A stretch of 64,000 nucleotides of DNA from Streptomyces akebiae. Its GTDB lineage: Bacteria > Actinomycetota > Actinomycetes > Streptomycetales > Streptomycetaceae. The stretch lies in NCBI RefSeq assembly GCF_019599145.1, contig NZ_CP080647.1:7130001-7194000 (forward strand), written 5' to 3'. Each line of letters starts with the position of its first letter. Positions within the stretch are counted from its first letter, which is position 1. A model generated the notes under the pieces. That model worked only from the letters and a program-made list of their open reading frames with translations. It did not search any database and was not told the origin of the DNA. The translations under genes were made by a program, and so were the position numbers. Shown in pieces: positions 1-7,660 of this stretch.

Positions 1-40
1 ATGGGTCTTGTCACCGGTGCGGGCGGCGTGCCAGTGTCCG

Positions 41-64
41 GGCCATGGTTACGTAACCATGGCC
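41..64. promoter_or_regulatory. 24-bp perfect palindrome, candidate LacI-family operator
   Basis: The 24 bases read identically on both strands, with core GGTTACGTAACC. A symmetric site with a central CpG is the usual form of a LacI/GalR-family operator. It lies about 108 bp upstream of the glucanase start, and the only LacI-family gene in the window lies just beyond that glucanase. Assigning it to that regulator is inference; no second copy was noticed near the regulator's own start. Confidence 0.6.
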
Positions 65-171
65 GGTTACACGGGCCCGAGTGTCTGTATCCGGACCCTG
101 GTTCATCACTGCCTCGGCTCAGGTGACGAACCCGCACCCCGCCCTCCGCGATTTCCGTCACTGGAGACGAC

Positions 172-1656
172 ATGACCAAGACCCCGACGCGGTCGAGAAG
201 ACTGGCCAGTGTGCTCATGGCCGGCTTCGGCGCGACACTCATGTTCCTGACCGCCCCCGCCCCCGCCCTCGCCCAGTCGTCCGCCGAGACGTCAGCCGCC
301 TCGTACGCGCCGGTGAAGCCCGGGGCGAAGGGCGGTACCAGTGACTTCCGCGGGGTGAACTGGGCGGACCCGCGGGACAACTACGCCAGTGACGCCGTGG
401 TCCCCAGCGGGCTGTCGGTGACCGACGACTACCGCACCGTGTACCGCACCACGGGTCGCATGGTGCGCGGCTTCAAGAAGAACCTGGGCGCCAACACCCT
501 GAGACTGCCGATCAACCCGGCAACCGTCGGCACCAACTGGTGGAAGTCCTACCGGGCGACGATCGACGCGGCCACGGCCCACGGCGACAAGGTCATCGTC
601 AGCTACTGGGAGGCCAACACCAGCAAGGACGGCCTGGTCGACGACACGGCCGCCTGGAAGAAGATGTGGAACACCGTGGTGCGGGAGTACAAGCACAACC
701 CACGGGTCTACTTCGAGCCCATGAACGAGCCGCACGGCTACACCCTGGACCAGTGGGTGTCCGTCACCAGTGGCTGGCTGGCCCAGCACAAGGACGTCCC
801 GCGCGGCCGTGTCGTGATCAGCGGTACCGGCTACAACGACAACGTCACCGGTGTCGGCGCGGCCCGCGAACTGCGGGGAACGCTGCTGTCGCTGCACTTC
901 TACGGCTTCTGGGCCAGCCACACCCAGCAGGCGGACTGGGTCGCCGACCTCGAAGCCCGGATCGGCGAGTACGCCGGCCGGACCATCATCGACGAGGCCG
1001 GCTCCCCGATGACCACCGGACTGAACTACGGCGCGTGGAACGGCAACATCTACACCTCGTACCTCGCGGCAGTGACCAACACCGCCCGCAGCAAGGGGAT
1101 GGGGCTGGTGTACTGGCCGGGCCTGAGGTTCGGCGACGCCTACTCGATCGAGTCGCTGGACTCCGAGGGCAACCTGGTGGACAACAACGCCAGCGGAGTC
1201 GCGCAGCTGCGCTGGGGCTACGGCTTCGGCAAGACCCCGCCGGTCAACGACCTGCCGCCCGCGCCTCCCGGTGAGGTCCTGCGCGGAGTGGGCTCCAACC
1301 GCTGCGTCGACGTGCCCGGCTTCAGCACGACCAACGGCACCCAACTCGACCTCTGGGACTGCAACGACGGCGGCAACCAGTCCTGGAACTGGAACGCGGA
1401 GAAACAACTCACCGTCTACGGCAACAAGTGCATGACGGTGGGGGGCACCGGAGCCACGGCGGGAGACCCCGTGGTCATCTCCGACTGCACCGGCGCGGCG
1501 GCCCAGCAGTGGAACGTGAACGCGGACCTCACCGTGACCAGCGTCGCGAACCCGGAGCTCTGCCTGGATGCAGCCGGAGGAGGCACCGGCAACGGCACGG
1601 CGGTCGATGTCTGGTTCTGCAACGGAAGCAGCAACCAGCAGTGGACCAGAAGCTGA
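172..1656 (+). CDS. Secreted GH5 endoglucanase/mannanase with C-terminal ricin-type (CBM13) domain
   Basis: This is a 494-aa secreted glycoside hydrolase that probably cuts beta-1,4-glucan or mannan outside the cell. Residues 1-35 form a signal peptide: an Arg-rich start, a hydrophobic core and an ALAQ-type cleavage site. The catalytic domain spans about 50-355. The acid/base is probably Glu186 in the MNEP motif and the nucleophile Glu275 in IIDEAG, as expected for clan GH-A family 5. After a Pro-rich linker, residues 367-494 form a beta-trefoil with three QxW-type repeats (NQSW, QQW, QQW) and paired cysteines, typical of CBM13. A GGAG ribosome site lies 5 nt before the ATG. A LacI-type regulator is encoded convergently downstream, and a large palindrome lies upstream, suggesting carbohydrate-induced expression. 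Substrate choice within GH5 cannot be read from the sequence. Confidence 0.9.
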   Translation: MTKTPTRSRRLASVLMAGFGATLMFLTAPAPALAQSSAETSAASYAPVKPGAKGGTSDFRGVNWADPRDNYASDAVVPSGLSVTDDYRTVYRTTGRMVRGFKKNLGANTLRLPINPATVGTNWWKSYRATIDAATAHGDKVIVSYWEANTSKDGLVDDTAAWKKMWNTVVREYKHNPRVYFEPMNEPHGYTLDQWVSVTSGWLAQHKDVPRGRVVISGTGYNDNVTGVGAARELRGTLLSLHFYGFWASHTQQADWVADLEARIGEYAGRTIIDEAGSPMTTGLNYGAWNGNIYTSYLAAVTNTARSKGMGLVYWPGLRFGDAYSIESLDSEGNLVDNNASGVAQLRWGYGFGKTPPVNDLPPAPPGEVLRGVGSNRCVDVPGFSTTNGTQLDLWDCNDGGNQSWNWNAEKQLTVYGNKCMTVGGTGATAGDPVVISDCTGAAAQQWNVNADLTVTSVANPELCLDAAGGGTGNGTAVDVWFCNGSSNQQWTRS

Positions 1657-1681
1657 TGTAGGCACCTGGTCCCCTAGACCA

Positions 1682-1712
1682 CTGATCCGACACTGATCCG
1701 ACACTGATCCGA
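1682..1712. repeat. 11-bp tandem repeat, nearly three copies
   Basis: The unit CTGATCCGACA is repeated with almost no change directly after the glucanase stop codon and just before the shared terminator hairpin. No function is apparent; it could be a slippage product. Confidence 0.85.
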
Positions 1713-1713
1713 A

Positions 1714-1753
1714 CCGTACGGGCCCGGCGAGTACCCTCGCCGGGCCCGTACGG
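1714..1753. terminator. Bidirectional hairpin terminator, 18-bp perfect stem
   Basis: Bases 1714-1731 are exactly complementary to 1736-1753 around a 4-nt loop (TACC). It sits between the convergent glucanase and LacI genes, only 3 bp from the LacI gene's end, so it can stop transcription from both sides. There is no clear U-tract, as is common for Streptomyces terminators. Confidence 0.85.
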
Positions 1754-1756
1754 GTT

Positions 1757-2818
1757 TCAGCGCCGCCGCGCTTCGCCTTCCGGCGCGGGCGGCGGCGCTC
1801 CGGTGCTCGCGCGGACCACCAGCCGGGTCGGGACCAAGGTCTTGTCGACCGTGTCGGGACCGGTGCGGCCGATCTTGCTCAGCAGCTTCTGAAGACTGAG
1901 CCGGCCGACCGCGGCGAAGTCCTGCCGCACGGTGGTCAGCGGTGGCCAGAAGGCATGGGTCTCCTCCATGTCGTCGAACCCCACCACGCTGATGTCGTCG
2001 GGAATCCGGCGGCCGAGTTCGTGCAGGGCACGCAGGACACCGAGCGCCATATGGTCGTTGGCGGCGAAGATCGCCGTGACCTCCGGCCTTCGCCCCAGAG
2101 CCAACCCGTGCTGATATCCGGACCGGGTCGTCCAGTCGCCGTACAGCACCGGGGGCGGGGCGACGCCGGCATCCCGCAGGGTGCGCCGCCAGGACTCGAC
2201 CCGATGGGCCGCGGAGAACGAGGTCGGGGGGCCGGCGATGTGCCACACCTGCCGGTGGCCGAGTTCCAGCAGGTGCTCCGTCGCCTGACGAGCGCCCTGT
2301 GCCTGATCGGTGTCCACCACCGTGTAACCGGGACCGGTGCCGGAGTCGACCACCACCATCGGAACCCCTGGTGGCAGGCTGAACTCCGCGGTGTCCAGGA
2401 GATGCGCCTCGAAGACGAGGATCACTCCGTCGACGGCTGCCTCGCTGAGTCGGTCGTAGGCACCGAAGACCTTGCCCATGGTCGGGTCCGGCACGGGGAT
2501 GAGGGTGACGGCGTACTTGGCGCGTGCGGCTTCCTGGGCTATGGCGTCGAGCGTGCGCGTGTTTCCGAACGTCCTGAGCGTGAAGGTGATGACACCGATC
2601 GTGTTGAACCGCCCGCTCTTGAGCGCGCGTGCGGCTCCGTTCGGCCGGTAGCCCAGCGCCCGCATCGACTCGACGACCCGCTGCCTGGTCGCCGGGTCGA
2701 CGTTGGTGTGGCCGTTGGACACGCGCGAAACCGTCTGCGGCGCGACACCGGCGTGACGGGCGACATCCGCCATCGACGGCCTGGACCGTCCGGACATGGT
2801 CTCGTCCCCCATCGCCAT
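1757..2818 (-). CDS. LacI-family transcriptional regulator
   Basis: This is a 353-aa sugar-responsive repressor. The N-terminal helix-turn-helix starts at MADVARHAGVAPQTVSRVSN (about residue 11), followed by the hinge helix segment YRPNGAARALKSG. The rest is a periplasmic-binding-protein-like sensor domain with the family's usual VVGFDDM and TTVRQD segments near the C-terminus. The open frame extends further upstream, but LacI proteins start just before this HTH, and a GGGGGA stretch precedes the ATG at 2818 (2812 is also possible). It is convergent with the GH5 gene, with which it shares a terminator. The 24-bp palindrome at 41-64 is a candidate target. The inducing sugar is unknown; an oligosaccharide released by the glucanase is a reasonable guess. 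Confidence 0.88.
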   Translation of the reverse strand: MAMGDETMSGRSRPSMADVARHAGVAPQTVSRVSNGHTNVDPATRQRVVESMRALGYRPNGAARALKSGRFNTIGVITFTLRTFGNTRTLDAIAQEAARAKYAVTLIPVPDPTMGKVFGAYDRLSEAAVDGVILVFEAHLLDTAEFSLPPGVPMVVVDSGTGPGYTVVDTDQAQGARQATEHLLELGHRQVWHIAGPPTSFSAAHRVESWRRTLRDAGVAPPPVLYGDWTTRSGYQHGLALGRRPEVTAIFAANDHMALGVLRALHELGRRIPDDISVVGFDDMEETHAFWPPLTTVRQDFAAVGRLSLQKLLSKIGRTGPDTVDKTLVPTRLVVRASTGAPPPAPEGEARRR

Positions 2819-3376
2819 GATCCCTTGCTTCCCCCGTTCCTCGGGCCCTGACAACAGCCTAGGCCCCCTTCCCGGGCGTCTGAGGCCCCGCGACTGTCGG
2901 CCATCGGCGCCGCACGGGTGATCTTGGCCAACCGCGCCCCCCGGGACACCGTGGCTCCGGGGACCCACGGCGAGCAGGTCTTCGCCGTCCCTCCCTGGCG
3001 CCGGAGGACGCGGTGCACTGCTGCGGGACCGGACCACTGCCGTACGCCCGGAGTTCCAGGTCACCGACGGCAACCGCGCCCAGGTCCTCCGGCGGCGCGC
3101 CGACCTGGACGGGCTGCCGCAGTGTGAGTCGACGCCTCGTGCTGCGCCTGGCGGTGAATGTGCCGGGACACGGCGTCCTTCGCGGCGACGGGGCTCGCTT
3201 CATGATCGCCTCGGCGTCGGCCGGGCTTGTCTTTCCGGGACCCGGTCGGGAGGTAGGTGGGACACAAGCATCGGCAAAGACCGGCAAGGGCCGAGAAGAG
3301 GTGAGGTGCGGTGCAGCGTCTGACCTGGTGGAACGGCCAAGATGAGCATGGATCGGCAAAGGCCGCCAAGATCCCC
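2819..3376. other. Non-coding region with possible decayed coding sequence
   Basis: I see no convincing intact gene here. The plus-strand frame around 3018-3125 reads as a plausible protein segment (RTTAVRPEFQVTDGNRAQVL, then RRRADLDGLPQ) with no start codon or domain context, so it is probably a gene remnant of unknown family. The part nearest 2819 must carry the LacI gene's promoter. Confidence 0.3.
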
Positions 3377-3423
3377 GAAGGACTCATAATCCGTCGGCCG
3401 TGGCTTCGAGTCCCCCGCCCCAC
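3377..3423 (+). other. tRNA 3'-half relic (CAU anticodon), probable attachment-site scar
   Basis: The sequence contains an anticodon-loop-like CTCATAA flanked by GGA/TCC, a variable-loop-like stretch, a T-loop TTCGAGT and an acceptor-like GCCCCACC. These follow the order of the 3' half of a methionine-type tRNA. The T-stem pairs poorly and no D-arm or 5' acceptor strand precedes it, so this is not a working tRNA. Actinobacterial integrative elements recombine into tRNA 3' ends and leave such fragments. The broken excisionase-like reading frame just to the right supports that interpretation. Confidence 0.55.
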
Positions 3424-3552
3424 CGAAGCCTCTCGGCGCAGGAACGTTCTCACCTGCGGAACCGCGTCGGCCCCTCCGTGGAGGCGGGCGGGACCAGGCA
3501 CGGGCCGTAGCGCGTCACGGCCGGGGCCGCTCCATGCCGTGGTGGCCGGAAC

Positions 3553-3900
3553 CTAGTCCTGGTCCAGGCGTCCGTGGGTCGTGGCCAGCGGGCTGGGGAC
3601 CTCTGGTGCTCGGGCTTCCGAGCGGCTTGTGGGTGCTGGTTGAGGGCGCAGTTGTACACCCGGATCGTGGTGCATGGATCGTCGCACGTGAAGCGGCTGC
3701 TTCGCCGCGCTGTCCGGGCGGCATGGCTCAGCCGCGTCCTTGGCCGCCATGACGTCGGCGACGCGGTAGACCGGGCGCTTGGGTGAGCCGCCGCAGTGGG
3801 CGAGGACACCACGGCGGACCCAGTCGCGGATGGTGGCTGGCTGTACGTCACAGGCGAGGGCTGCCAGGGAAGTCGTGAGCGTGCCGGGGGATGGGATGAG
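3553..3900 (-). pseudogene. Excisionase-like helix-turn-helix protein, no valid start
   Basis: The reading frame encodes a clear helix-turn-helix of the excisionase/MerR-like type: LAALACDVQPATIRDWVRRG followed by VLAHCGGSPKRPVYRVADVM, then a low-complexity tail. No ATG, GTG or TTG is available in frame between the preceding stop (3925-3927) and the domain; the ATG at about 3909 is one base out of frame. I therefore call it a broken gene. Its position beside the tRNA relic fits a decayed integrative element. It could be live only if a CTG start is used, which is unlikely. Confidence 0.55.
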
Positions 3901-3924
3901 GTACCACCATGCCCTCAGCTTGGC

Positions 3925-4140
3925 TCAGCTGCTGCGCAGCGCGGGGAGCGTCGGATCAGGCTCGCCGTGCGGGGAGCGGACGGTGAGGATGTGCTTGATG
4001 CCGTAGGTGGAGCCGCCGAGTTCCCGGTCGGTCTTGTGGTGGTGTTGCCCCACCTTGATGGCCATCTCGACGACTGTGGGGACAGTTCGATGCTGGTTGC
4101 CGCCGTCGCCGGGGTCTCTGGTAGGTAAAGTCTGCCCGAC
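3925..4140 (-). pseudogene. Fragment of unknown protein from a decayed element
   Basis: The minus-strand frame reads about 70 residues that look protein-like, including VEMAIKVGQHHHKTDRELGG and GIKHILTVRSPHGEPDPTLP, then a TGA. The frame continues upstream without a convincing start or ribosome site. I do not recognise the family. It lies directly upstream of the HTH fragment in the same frame and orientation, as expected if both are remains of one mobile element. Confidence 0.35.
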
Positions 4141-4258
4141 CGAGCGTCTATTCGGTCGCAGTGCTGGGGTAGCAGTGGGGTGGAAGCCATCGGGGGCGAG
4201 GCTCCCCGACGTTGGCGCCTCGCGGGGTGGGCGTGGCCTGAGTGAAGGGCATAGTGCA

Positions 4259-4897
4259 ATGTCCAGTAATCCATCGCCCTCAAGGGGCGAGGAGATTTCT
4301 CTGCTGACTTCCCTTTATCAAGCTGAACGCGCCGACACTGCAGCGGTGTTCACCAACACTCTCGCGATACTCGGTTTCGCCTTGACTTATATGGCGGCCA
4401 TATCTGCATACACGAGTGCAGCCAGCCCCCTTAACGGTAGCGTTCTTGCGTTCGCCCCCACTCCCGCATGTGCGCTTGTCGCTTACCATCAAGTTATGGT
4501 CGGGATGAATGGAGCAAGATCACATGCGGCGCTCCTGGTAGAGCGAAGGCTGGCGCAACTTGTGGCCATGGACCCTTCCCTGATTCAAAGTGTCCCGGTG
4601 CGGAAGAGCCTCACATGCCCGAGGAGGCCTTCGGGGGCGTTCCGATTTGGCGTAACTGTCGGTGAGGAATTCCTTGATCCTGGCGCCTGTTCGTGGGGGC
4701 GCTACACGGCCAATATGTTAATCTATGGCTCCATTCTGGCTATCGCCATAGCTTTCTCGGTTCATATTCTGTGGCTCTCTTTTCGTAACGCAGGCGGAGT
4801 TTTCAGCTATGTGGGATGTTTTCTTTGTGTGGTTCTCATTCTGTCAATAGCGTGGAACATGTGGTTGAATTTGAAGCGCCCGGAAGTGCATTGTTAG
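4259..4897 (+). CDS. AT-rich membrane protein of unknown function
   Basis: This is a 212-aa protein with about four hydrophobic segments: near residues 30-52 (ILGFALTYMAAISAY), 60-82, 150-175 (ANMLIYGSILAIAIAFSVHI) and 180-205 (YVGCFLCVVLILSIAW). I do not recognise the family; the architecture loosely recalls small SLATT-like or prophage membrane proteins. The ATG at 4259 has a GAAGGG ribosome site about 9 nt upstream. GC content is visibly far below the surrounding genes and A/T-ending codons are common, including a rare TTA at 4718-4720 (Leu154) that would need the bldA tRNA. Together with the adjacent tRNA relic and excisionase remnant this suggests recent transfer. Confidence 0.6.
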   Translation: MSSNPSPSRGEEISLLTSLYQAERADTAAVFTNTLAILGFALTYMAAISAYTSAASPLNGSVLAFAPTPACALVAYHQVMVGMNGARSHAALLVERRLAQLVAMDPSLIQSVPVRKSLTCPRRPSGAFRFGVTVGEEFLDPGACSWGRYTANMLIYGSILAIAIAFSVHILWLSFRNAGGVFSYVGCFLCVVLILSIAWNMWLNLKRPEVHC

Positions 4898-4942
4898 GGT
4901 GATTCCGATAAGGCGTGGTTGTGGGACGCGCCTCGCCCGTCT

Positions 4943-4954
4943 CGCCTTAAGGCG
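4943..4954. terminator. 12-bp palindrome after membrane-protein gene, possible terminator
   Basis: CGCCTTAAGGCG is a perfect palindrome between the end of the plus-strand membrane-protein gene and the convergent end of trxB. A GATAAGGCG stretch lies about 35 bp earlier. It could form a small hairpin terminator; support is weak. Confidence 0.35.
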
Positions 4955-5016
4955 ATCTGGCGGCACGGGCCGCACCAGGCGGCCGTCGAGAGCCGTGCCC
5001 TGGCTCCGGAAGGTGG

Positions 5017-6039
5017 TCAGAGGGCGGCCGTGACGGGCTCGACGCCCGCGGCTTCGGCGTCGCTGAGGGCGGCGAGGTACCGCTCGGCGTCGAGGGCCGC
5101 CGCGCAGCCGGAGCCCGCGGCGGTGATGGCCTGCCGGTAGGTGTGGTCGACCACGTCACCGGCGCCGAAGACGCCGGGGATGTTCGTGCGCGTGGAGGGG
5201 GAGGCGACCTTGAGGTGGCCCTCGCCGTCCAGGTCGAGTTGGCCGGTGACCAGTTCGGTGCGCGGGTCGTGGCCGATGGCGACGAAGAGTCCGGTGGCCG
5301 GGAGGCCGGAGGTCTCGCCGGTGACGGTGTCGCGCAGGGTGAGCCCGGCGAGCTTGCCGCCGTCCTCGTGGATCTCGGCGACCTCGCTGTTCCAGACGAA
5401 GGAGATCTTCGGGTCGGCGAAGGCGCGCTCCTGCATGGTCCTGGAGGCCCGCAGCGTGTCGCGGCGGTGGACGACGGTCACGGACCTGGCGAAGCGGGAG
5501 AGGAAGGTGGCCTCCTCCATCGCCGTGTCACCCCCGCCGACCACCACGATGTCGTGCTCGCGGAAGAAGAAGCCGTCGCAGGTCGCGCAGTACGACACCC
5601 CCCGGCCGGAAAGGGCGGCTTCGCCGGGCAGACCCAGCGTGCGGTGCTGCGAGCCCGTCGCCACGATGACGGCCTTCGCCCGGTGGACCGTACCCGCGCT
5701 GTCCGTCACGGTCTTGACCGCACCCGTGAGGTCGACCTCGACGATGTCGTCGGGGACGAGTTCGGCGCCGAAGCGTTCGGCCTGGGCCCGCATGTCGTCC
5801 ATCAGGTCCGGGCCCATGACGCCGTCACGGAAGCCGGGGAAGTTCTCCACCTCGGTCGTCTGCACCAGCGCGCCGCCGGCCGTGACCGCGCCCTCGAAGA
5901 CCAGCGGCTTCAGCGAGGCGCGGGCGGTGTAGAGGGCGGCGGTGTATCCGGCGGGGCCGGAGCCGACGACGATGACGTCGCGTATCTCCGTGCCAGTGTC
6001 AGTGCCAGTGCCAGTGCCAGTGCCGGTGCCGGTGCTCAT
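5017..6039 (-). CDS. trxB: Thioredoxin reductase of the arsenic operon
   Basis: This is a 340-aa NADPH-dependent flavoprotein that reduces thioredoxin, here probably to recharge the arsenate reductase. It has the FAD Rossmann motif [12 protein letters not shown] near residue 25, the redox pair Cys151 and Cys154 (CATC), the NADPH motif [11 protein letters not shown] near 166, and the C-terminal [11 protein letters not shown] motif. It starts inside the arsC stop codon (ATGA overlap), so the two are co-translated, the common Streptomyces arsC-trxB arrangement. The first 18 residues are an odd Thr-Gly repeat encoded by a tandem hexamer; normal family members begin close to the IRDVIVVG segment. 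Confidence 0.93.
   Translation of the reverse strand: MSTGTGTGTGTGTDTGTEIRDVIVVGSGPAGYTAALYTARASLKPLVFEGAVTAGGALVQTTEVENFPGFRDGVMGPDLMDDMRAQAERFGAELVPDDIVEVDLTGAVKTVTDSAGTVHRAKAVIVATGSQHRTLGLPGEAALSGRGVSYCATCDGFFFREHDIVVVGGGDTAMEEATFLSRFARSVTVVHRRDTLRASRTMQERAFADPKISFVWNSEVAEIHEDGGKLAGLTLRDTVTGETSGLPATGLFVAIGHDPRTELVTGQLDLDGEGHLKVASPSTRTNIPGVFGAGDVVDHTYRQAITAAGSGCAAALDAERYLAALSDAEAAGVEPVTAAL
5991..6037. repeat. 6-bp tandem repeat at the start of trxB
   Basis: About seven near-identical hexamers (CAGTGC/CGGTGC on the plus strand) encode the (Thr-Gly)n N-terminal tail of TrxB. Since the repeat length is a multiple of three, slippage would change tail length without breaking the frame. Confidence 0.85.
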
Positions 6040-6449
6040 GCCTGGGGCTCCGGCGCGATCTCCTTGATCAGGCCCTCGACCAGCACCTTGATCTCGTCAC
6101 GGATCGGACGCACGGCCTCGACGCCCTGGCCCGCCGGGTCCTCCAGCTGCCAGTCCAGGTACCGCTTGCCCGGGAAGACGGGGCAGGTGTCGCCGCAGCC
6201 CATGGTGATGCAGACGTCGGACTCCTTGACGGCGTCGACGGTGAGCAGCTTCGGGACCTCGGCGGAGATGTCGATGCCGACCTCGGCCATGGCCTCGACG
6301 GCGGCCGGGTTGACGCCCGCGCCCGGGTTGGAGCCGGCGGAGCGGACCTCGACGCGGTCCCCGGCCAGGTGGGTCAGCCATGCGGCGGCCATCTGGGAAC
6401 GGCCGGCGTTGTGGACGCAGACGAACAGCACGGAGGGCTTGTCGGACAT
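6036..6449 (-). CDS. arsC: Arsenate reductase, thioredoxin-coupled (LMW-phosphatase fold)
   Basis: This 137-aa cytoplasmic enzyme reduces arsenate to arsenite. The P-loop CVHNAGR (Cys11 to Arg17) is the CX5R motif of the low-molecular-weight phosphatase fold. Cys85 and Cys89, within MGCGDTCP, are placed like the second and third cysteines of the disulfide relay used by thioredoxin-coupled ArsC. Length is typical. It is first in a leftward operon with trxB and diverges from arsR across the operator region, so derepression by arsenite or antimonite is expected. Confidence 0.93.
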   Translation of the reverse strand: MSDKPSVLFVCVHNAGRSQMAAAWLTHLAGDRVEVRSAGSNPGAGVNPAAVEAMAEVGIDISAEVPKLLTVDAVKESDVCITMGCGDTCPVFPGKRYLDWQLEDPAGQGVEAVRPIRDEIKVLVEGLIKEIAPEPQA

Positions 6450-6502
6450 CGGAGGCTCTCTCTTGTCTCACGACGGCATCAGGTGCGAATGATGTCAGCA
6501 CC

Positions 6503-6523
6503 CAGTGGTGTCAGCCACCACTG
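6503..6523. promoter_or_regulatory. Inverted repeat in arsC-arsR divergent region, candidate ArsR operator
   Basis: CAGTGGTG and CACCACTG form a perfect 8-bp inverted repeat with a 5-nt spacer (TCAGC). The flanks carry several TGATGTCA/TGATGTGA-like half sites at 6490-6545. It sits midway between the divergent arsC and arsR starts, where one dimeric repressor could silence both transcripts. Confidence 0.6.
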
Positions 6524-6541
6524 ATGTGACAGTATCAGCAC

Positions 6542-6850
6542 ATGATGACGTCAGTCGACACTGATCTGATCCGGGTTCTGGCCGACCCGCTCAGGCTCCG
6601 GATCGTGACCCTGCTCGCCGAAGAGACGCTGTGCACCACCCACCTCGTGGAGGAGACCGGTGCCCGGCAGACGAACCTCTCCAACCACCTGAGAGTGCTG
6701 CGCGAGGCCGGGGTCGTGGAGACGGAGCCGTGCGGCCGGTTCACCTACTACCGGCTCAAGCCCGACGTCATCGCCTCCCTCGCGGGCCAGTTCGCCGACC
6801 TGGCCGAGTCCGCCCGCACCGCCGCCGACAACAAGCGGTCCTGCCCCTGA
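6542..6850 (+). CDS. arsR: ArsR-family metalloregulator
   Basis: This is a 102-aa winged-helix repressor that should release DNA when it binds arsenite. The core reads VLADPLRLRIVTLLAEETLC, then the recognition helix QTNLSNHLRVLREAGVV and the wing region RFTYYRLKPD. The canonical ELCVCDL metal-binding motif is changed here to ETLCTTHL, with one cysteine at that site. Further cysteines occur in EPCGRF and at the C-terminal KRSCP, so the arsenite site is probably of a variant type. No ribosome site is obvious before 6542/6545, so the message may be leaderless. The aquaporin gene follows after 40 bp. Confidence 0.88.
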   Translation: MMTSVDTDLIRVLADPLRLRIVTLLAEETLCTTHLVEETGARQTNLSNHLRVLREAGVVETEPCGRFTYYRLKPDVIASLAGQFADLAESARTAADNKRSCP

Positions 6851-6889
6851 CCCCTTGCTACCCCCGGCAACCGCACCAAGGAGTCCTTG

Positions 6890-7660
6890 TTGACCACCAC
6901 GCACGAGTCCGCCGCGGAGTCGGCCGTACCTTCCGCCGCGCCGCAGCCCGCTCCGGGCGCCACTCCGCCGCGTAGGCCGCTGGCGGCCCGCGCCGCCGCC
7001 GAACTGGTCGGCACCGCGGCCCTGGTCGCGGTGGTGATCGGCTCCGGTATCCAGGCCACGGAGCTCACGAAGGACGTCGGGGTGCAGTTGCTTGCCAACT
7101 CGCTGGCGACCGTCTTCGGCCTCGGTGTCCTGATCCTCCTGCTCGGGCCGGTCTCCGGCGCGCATTTCAACCCCGTGGTCACGCTGGCCGAGTGGTGGAC
7201 GGGCCGACGCGGCGGGGCCGGGGTGACGATCCGCGAGGCGGCGGTCTACGTCCCCGCGCAGATCGCCGGTGCGATCGCGGGCGCGATCCTGGCGGACGCG
7301 ATGTTCGGCGAGCCGCTGGTGGAGTGGTCCACGCACGACCGGTCCGCCGGGCACCTGCTGCTGGGCGAGGTCGTCGCCACCGCCGGCCTGATCCTGCTGA
7401 TCTTCGGCCTGGCCCGCACCGACCAGCTGCGGTTCGCCCCCGTGGCCGTCGCCTCCTACATCGGCGCCGCGTACTGGTTCACCTCGTCGACGTCCTTCGC
7501 CAACCCGGCGGTGACCATCGGCCGCACCTTCAGCGACACGTTCGCGGGCATCGCGCCCGGCTCGGTCCCGGGCTTCATCGGCATGCAGCTGGTCGGTGGT
7601 GTGGTCGGACTGGGGCTGGTGGCCCTCATCTTCACGCCCGACAGGGAAGCCGGCGAGTGA
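6890..7660 (+). CDS. aqpS: Aquaporin/MIP-family channel, probable arsenite channel
   Basis: This is an approximately 256-aa six-helix membrane channel with both pore half-helix motifs: HFNPVVTLA and SFANPAVTIGRTF (NPV and NPA). In several ars operons an AqpS-type channel replaces the ArsB/Acr3 pump and lets arsenite leave the cell. That role is inferred from position between arsR and the arsO-like remnant; glycerol or water transport is the alternative. Residues 1-30 are an Ala/Pro-rich cytoplasmic tail. Two TTG codons (6887, 6890) could start; the AAGGAG at 6878-6883 favours 6890. The next frame begins at a GTG overlapping this stop codon. Confidence 0.85.
   Translation: MTTTHESAAESAVPSAAPQPAPGATPPRRPLAARAAAELVGTAALVAVVIGSGIQATELTKDVGVQLLANSLATVFGLGVLILLLGPVSGAHFNPVVTLAEWWTGRRGGAGVTIREAAVYVPAQIAGAIAGAILADAMFGEPLVEWSTHDRSAGHLLLGEVVATAGLILLIFGLARTDQLRFAPVAVASYIGAAYWFTSSTSFANPAVTIGRTFSDTFAGIAPGSVPGFIGMQLVGGVVGLGLVALIFTPDREAGE

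Noticed and set aside
3377..3423. A functional tRNA-Met gene
   Set aside because: The 5' half, D-arm and acceptor pairing are absent and the T-stem mismatches. It is listed only as a relic.
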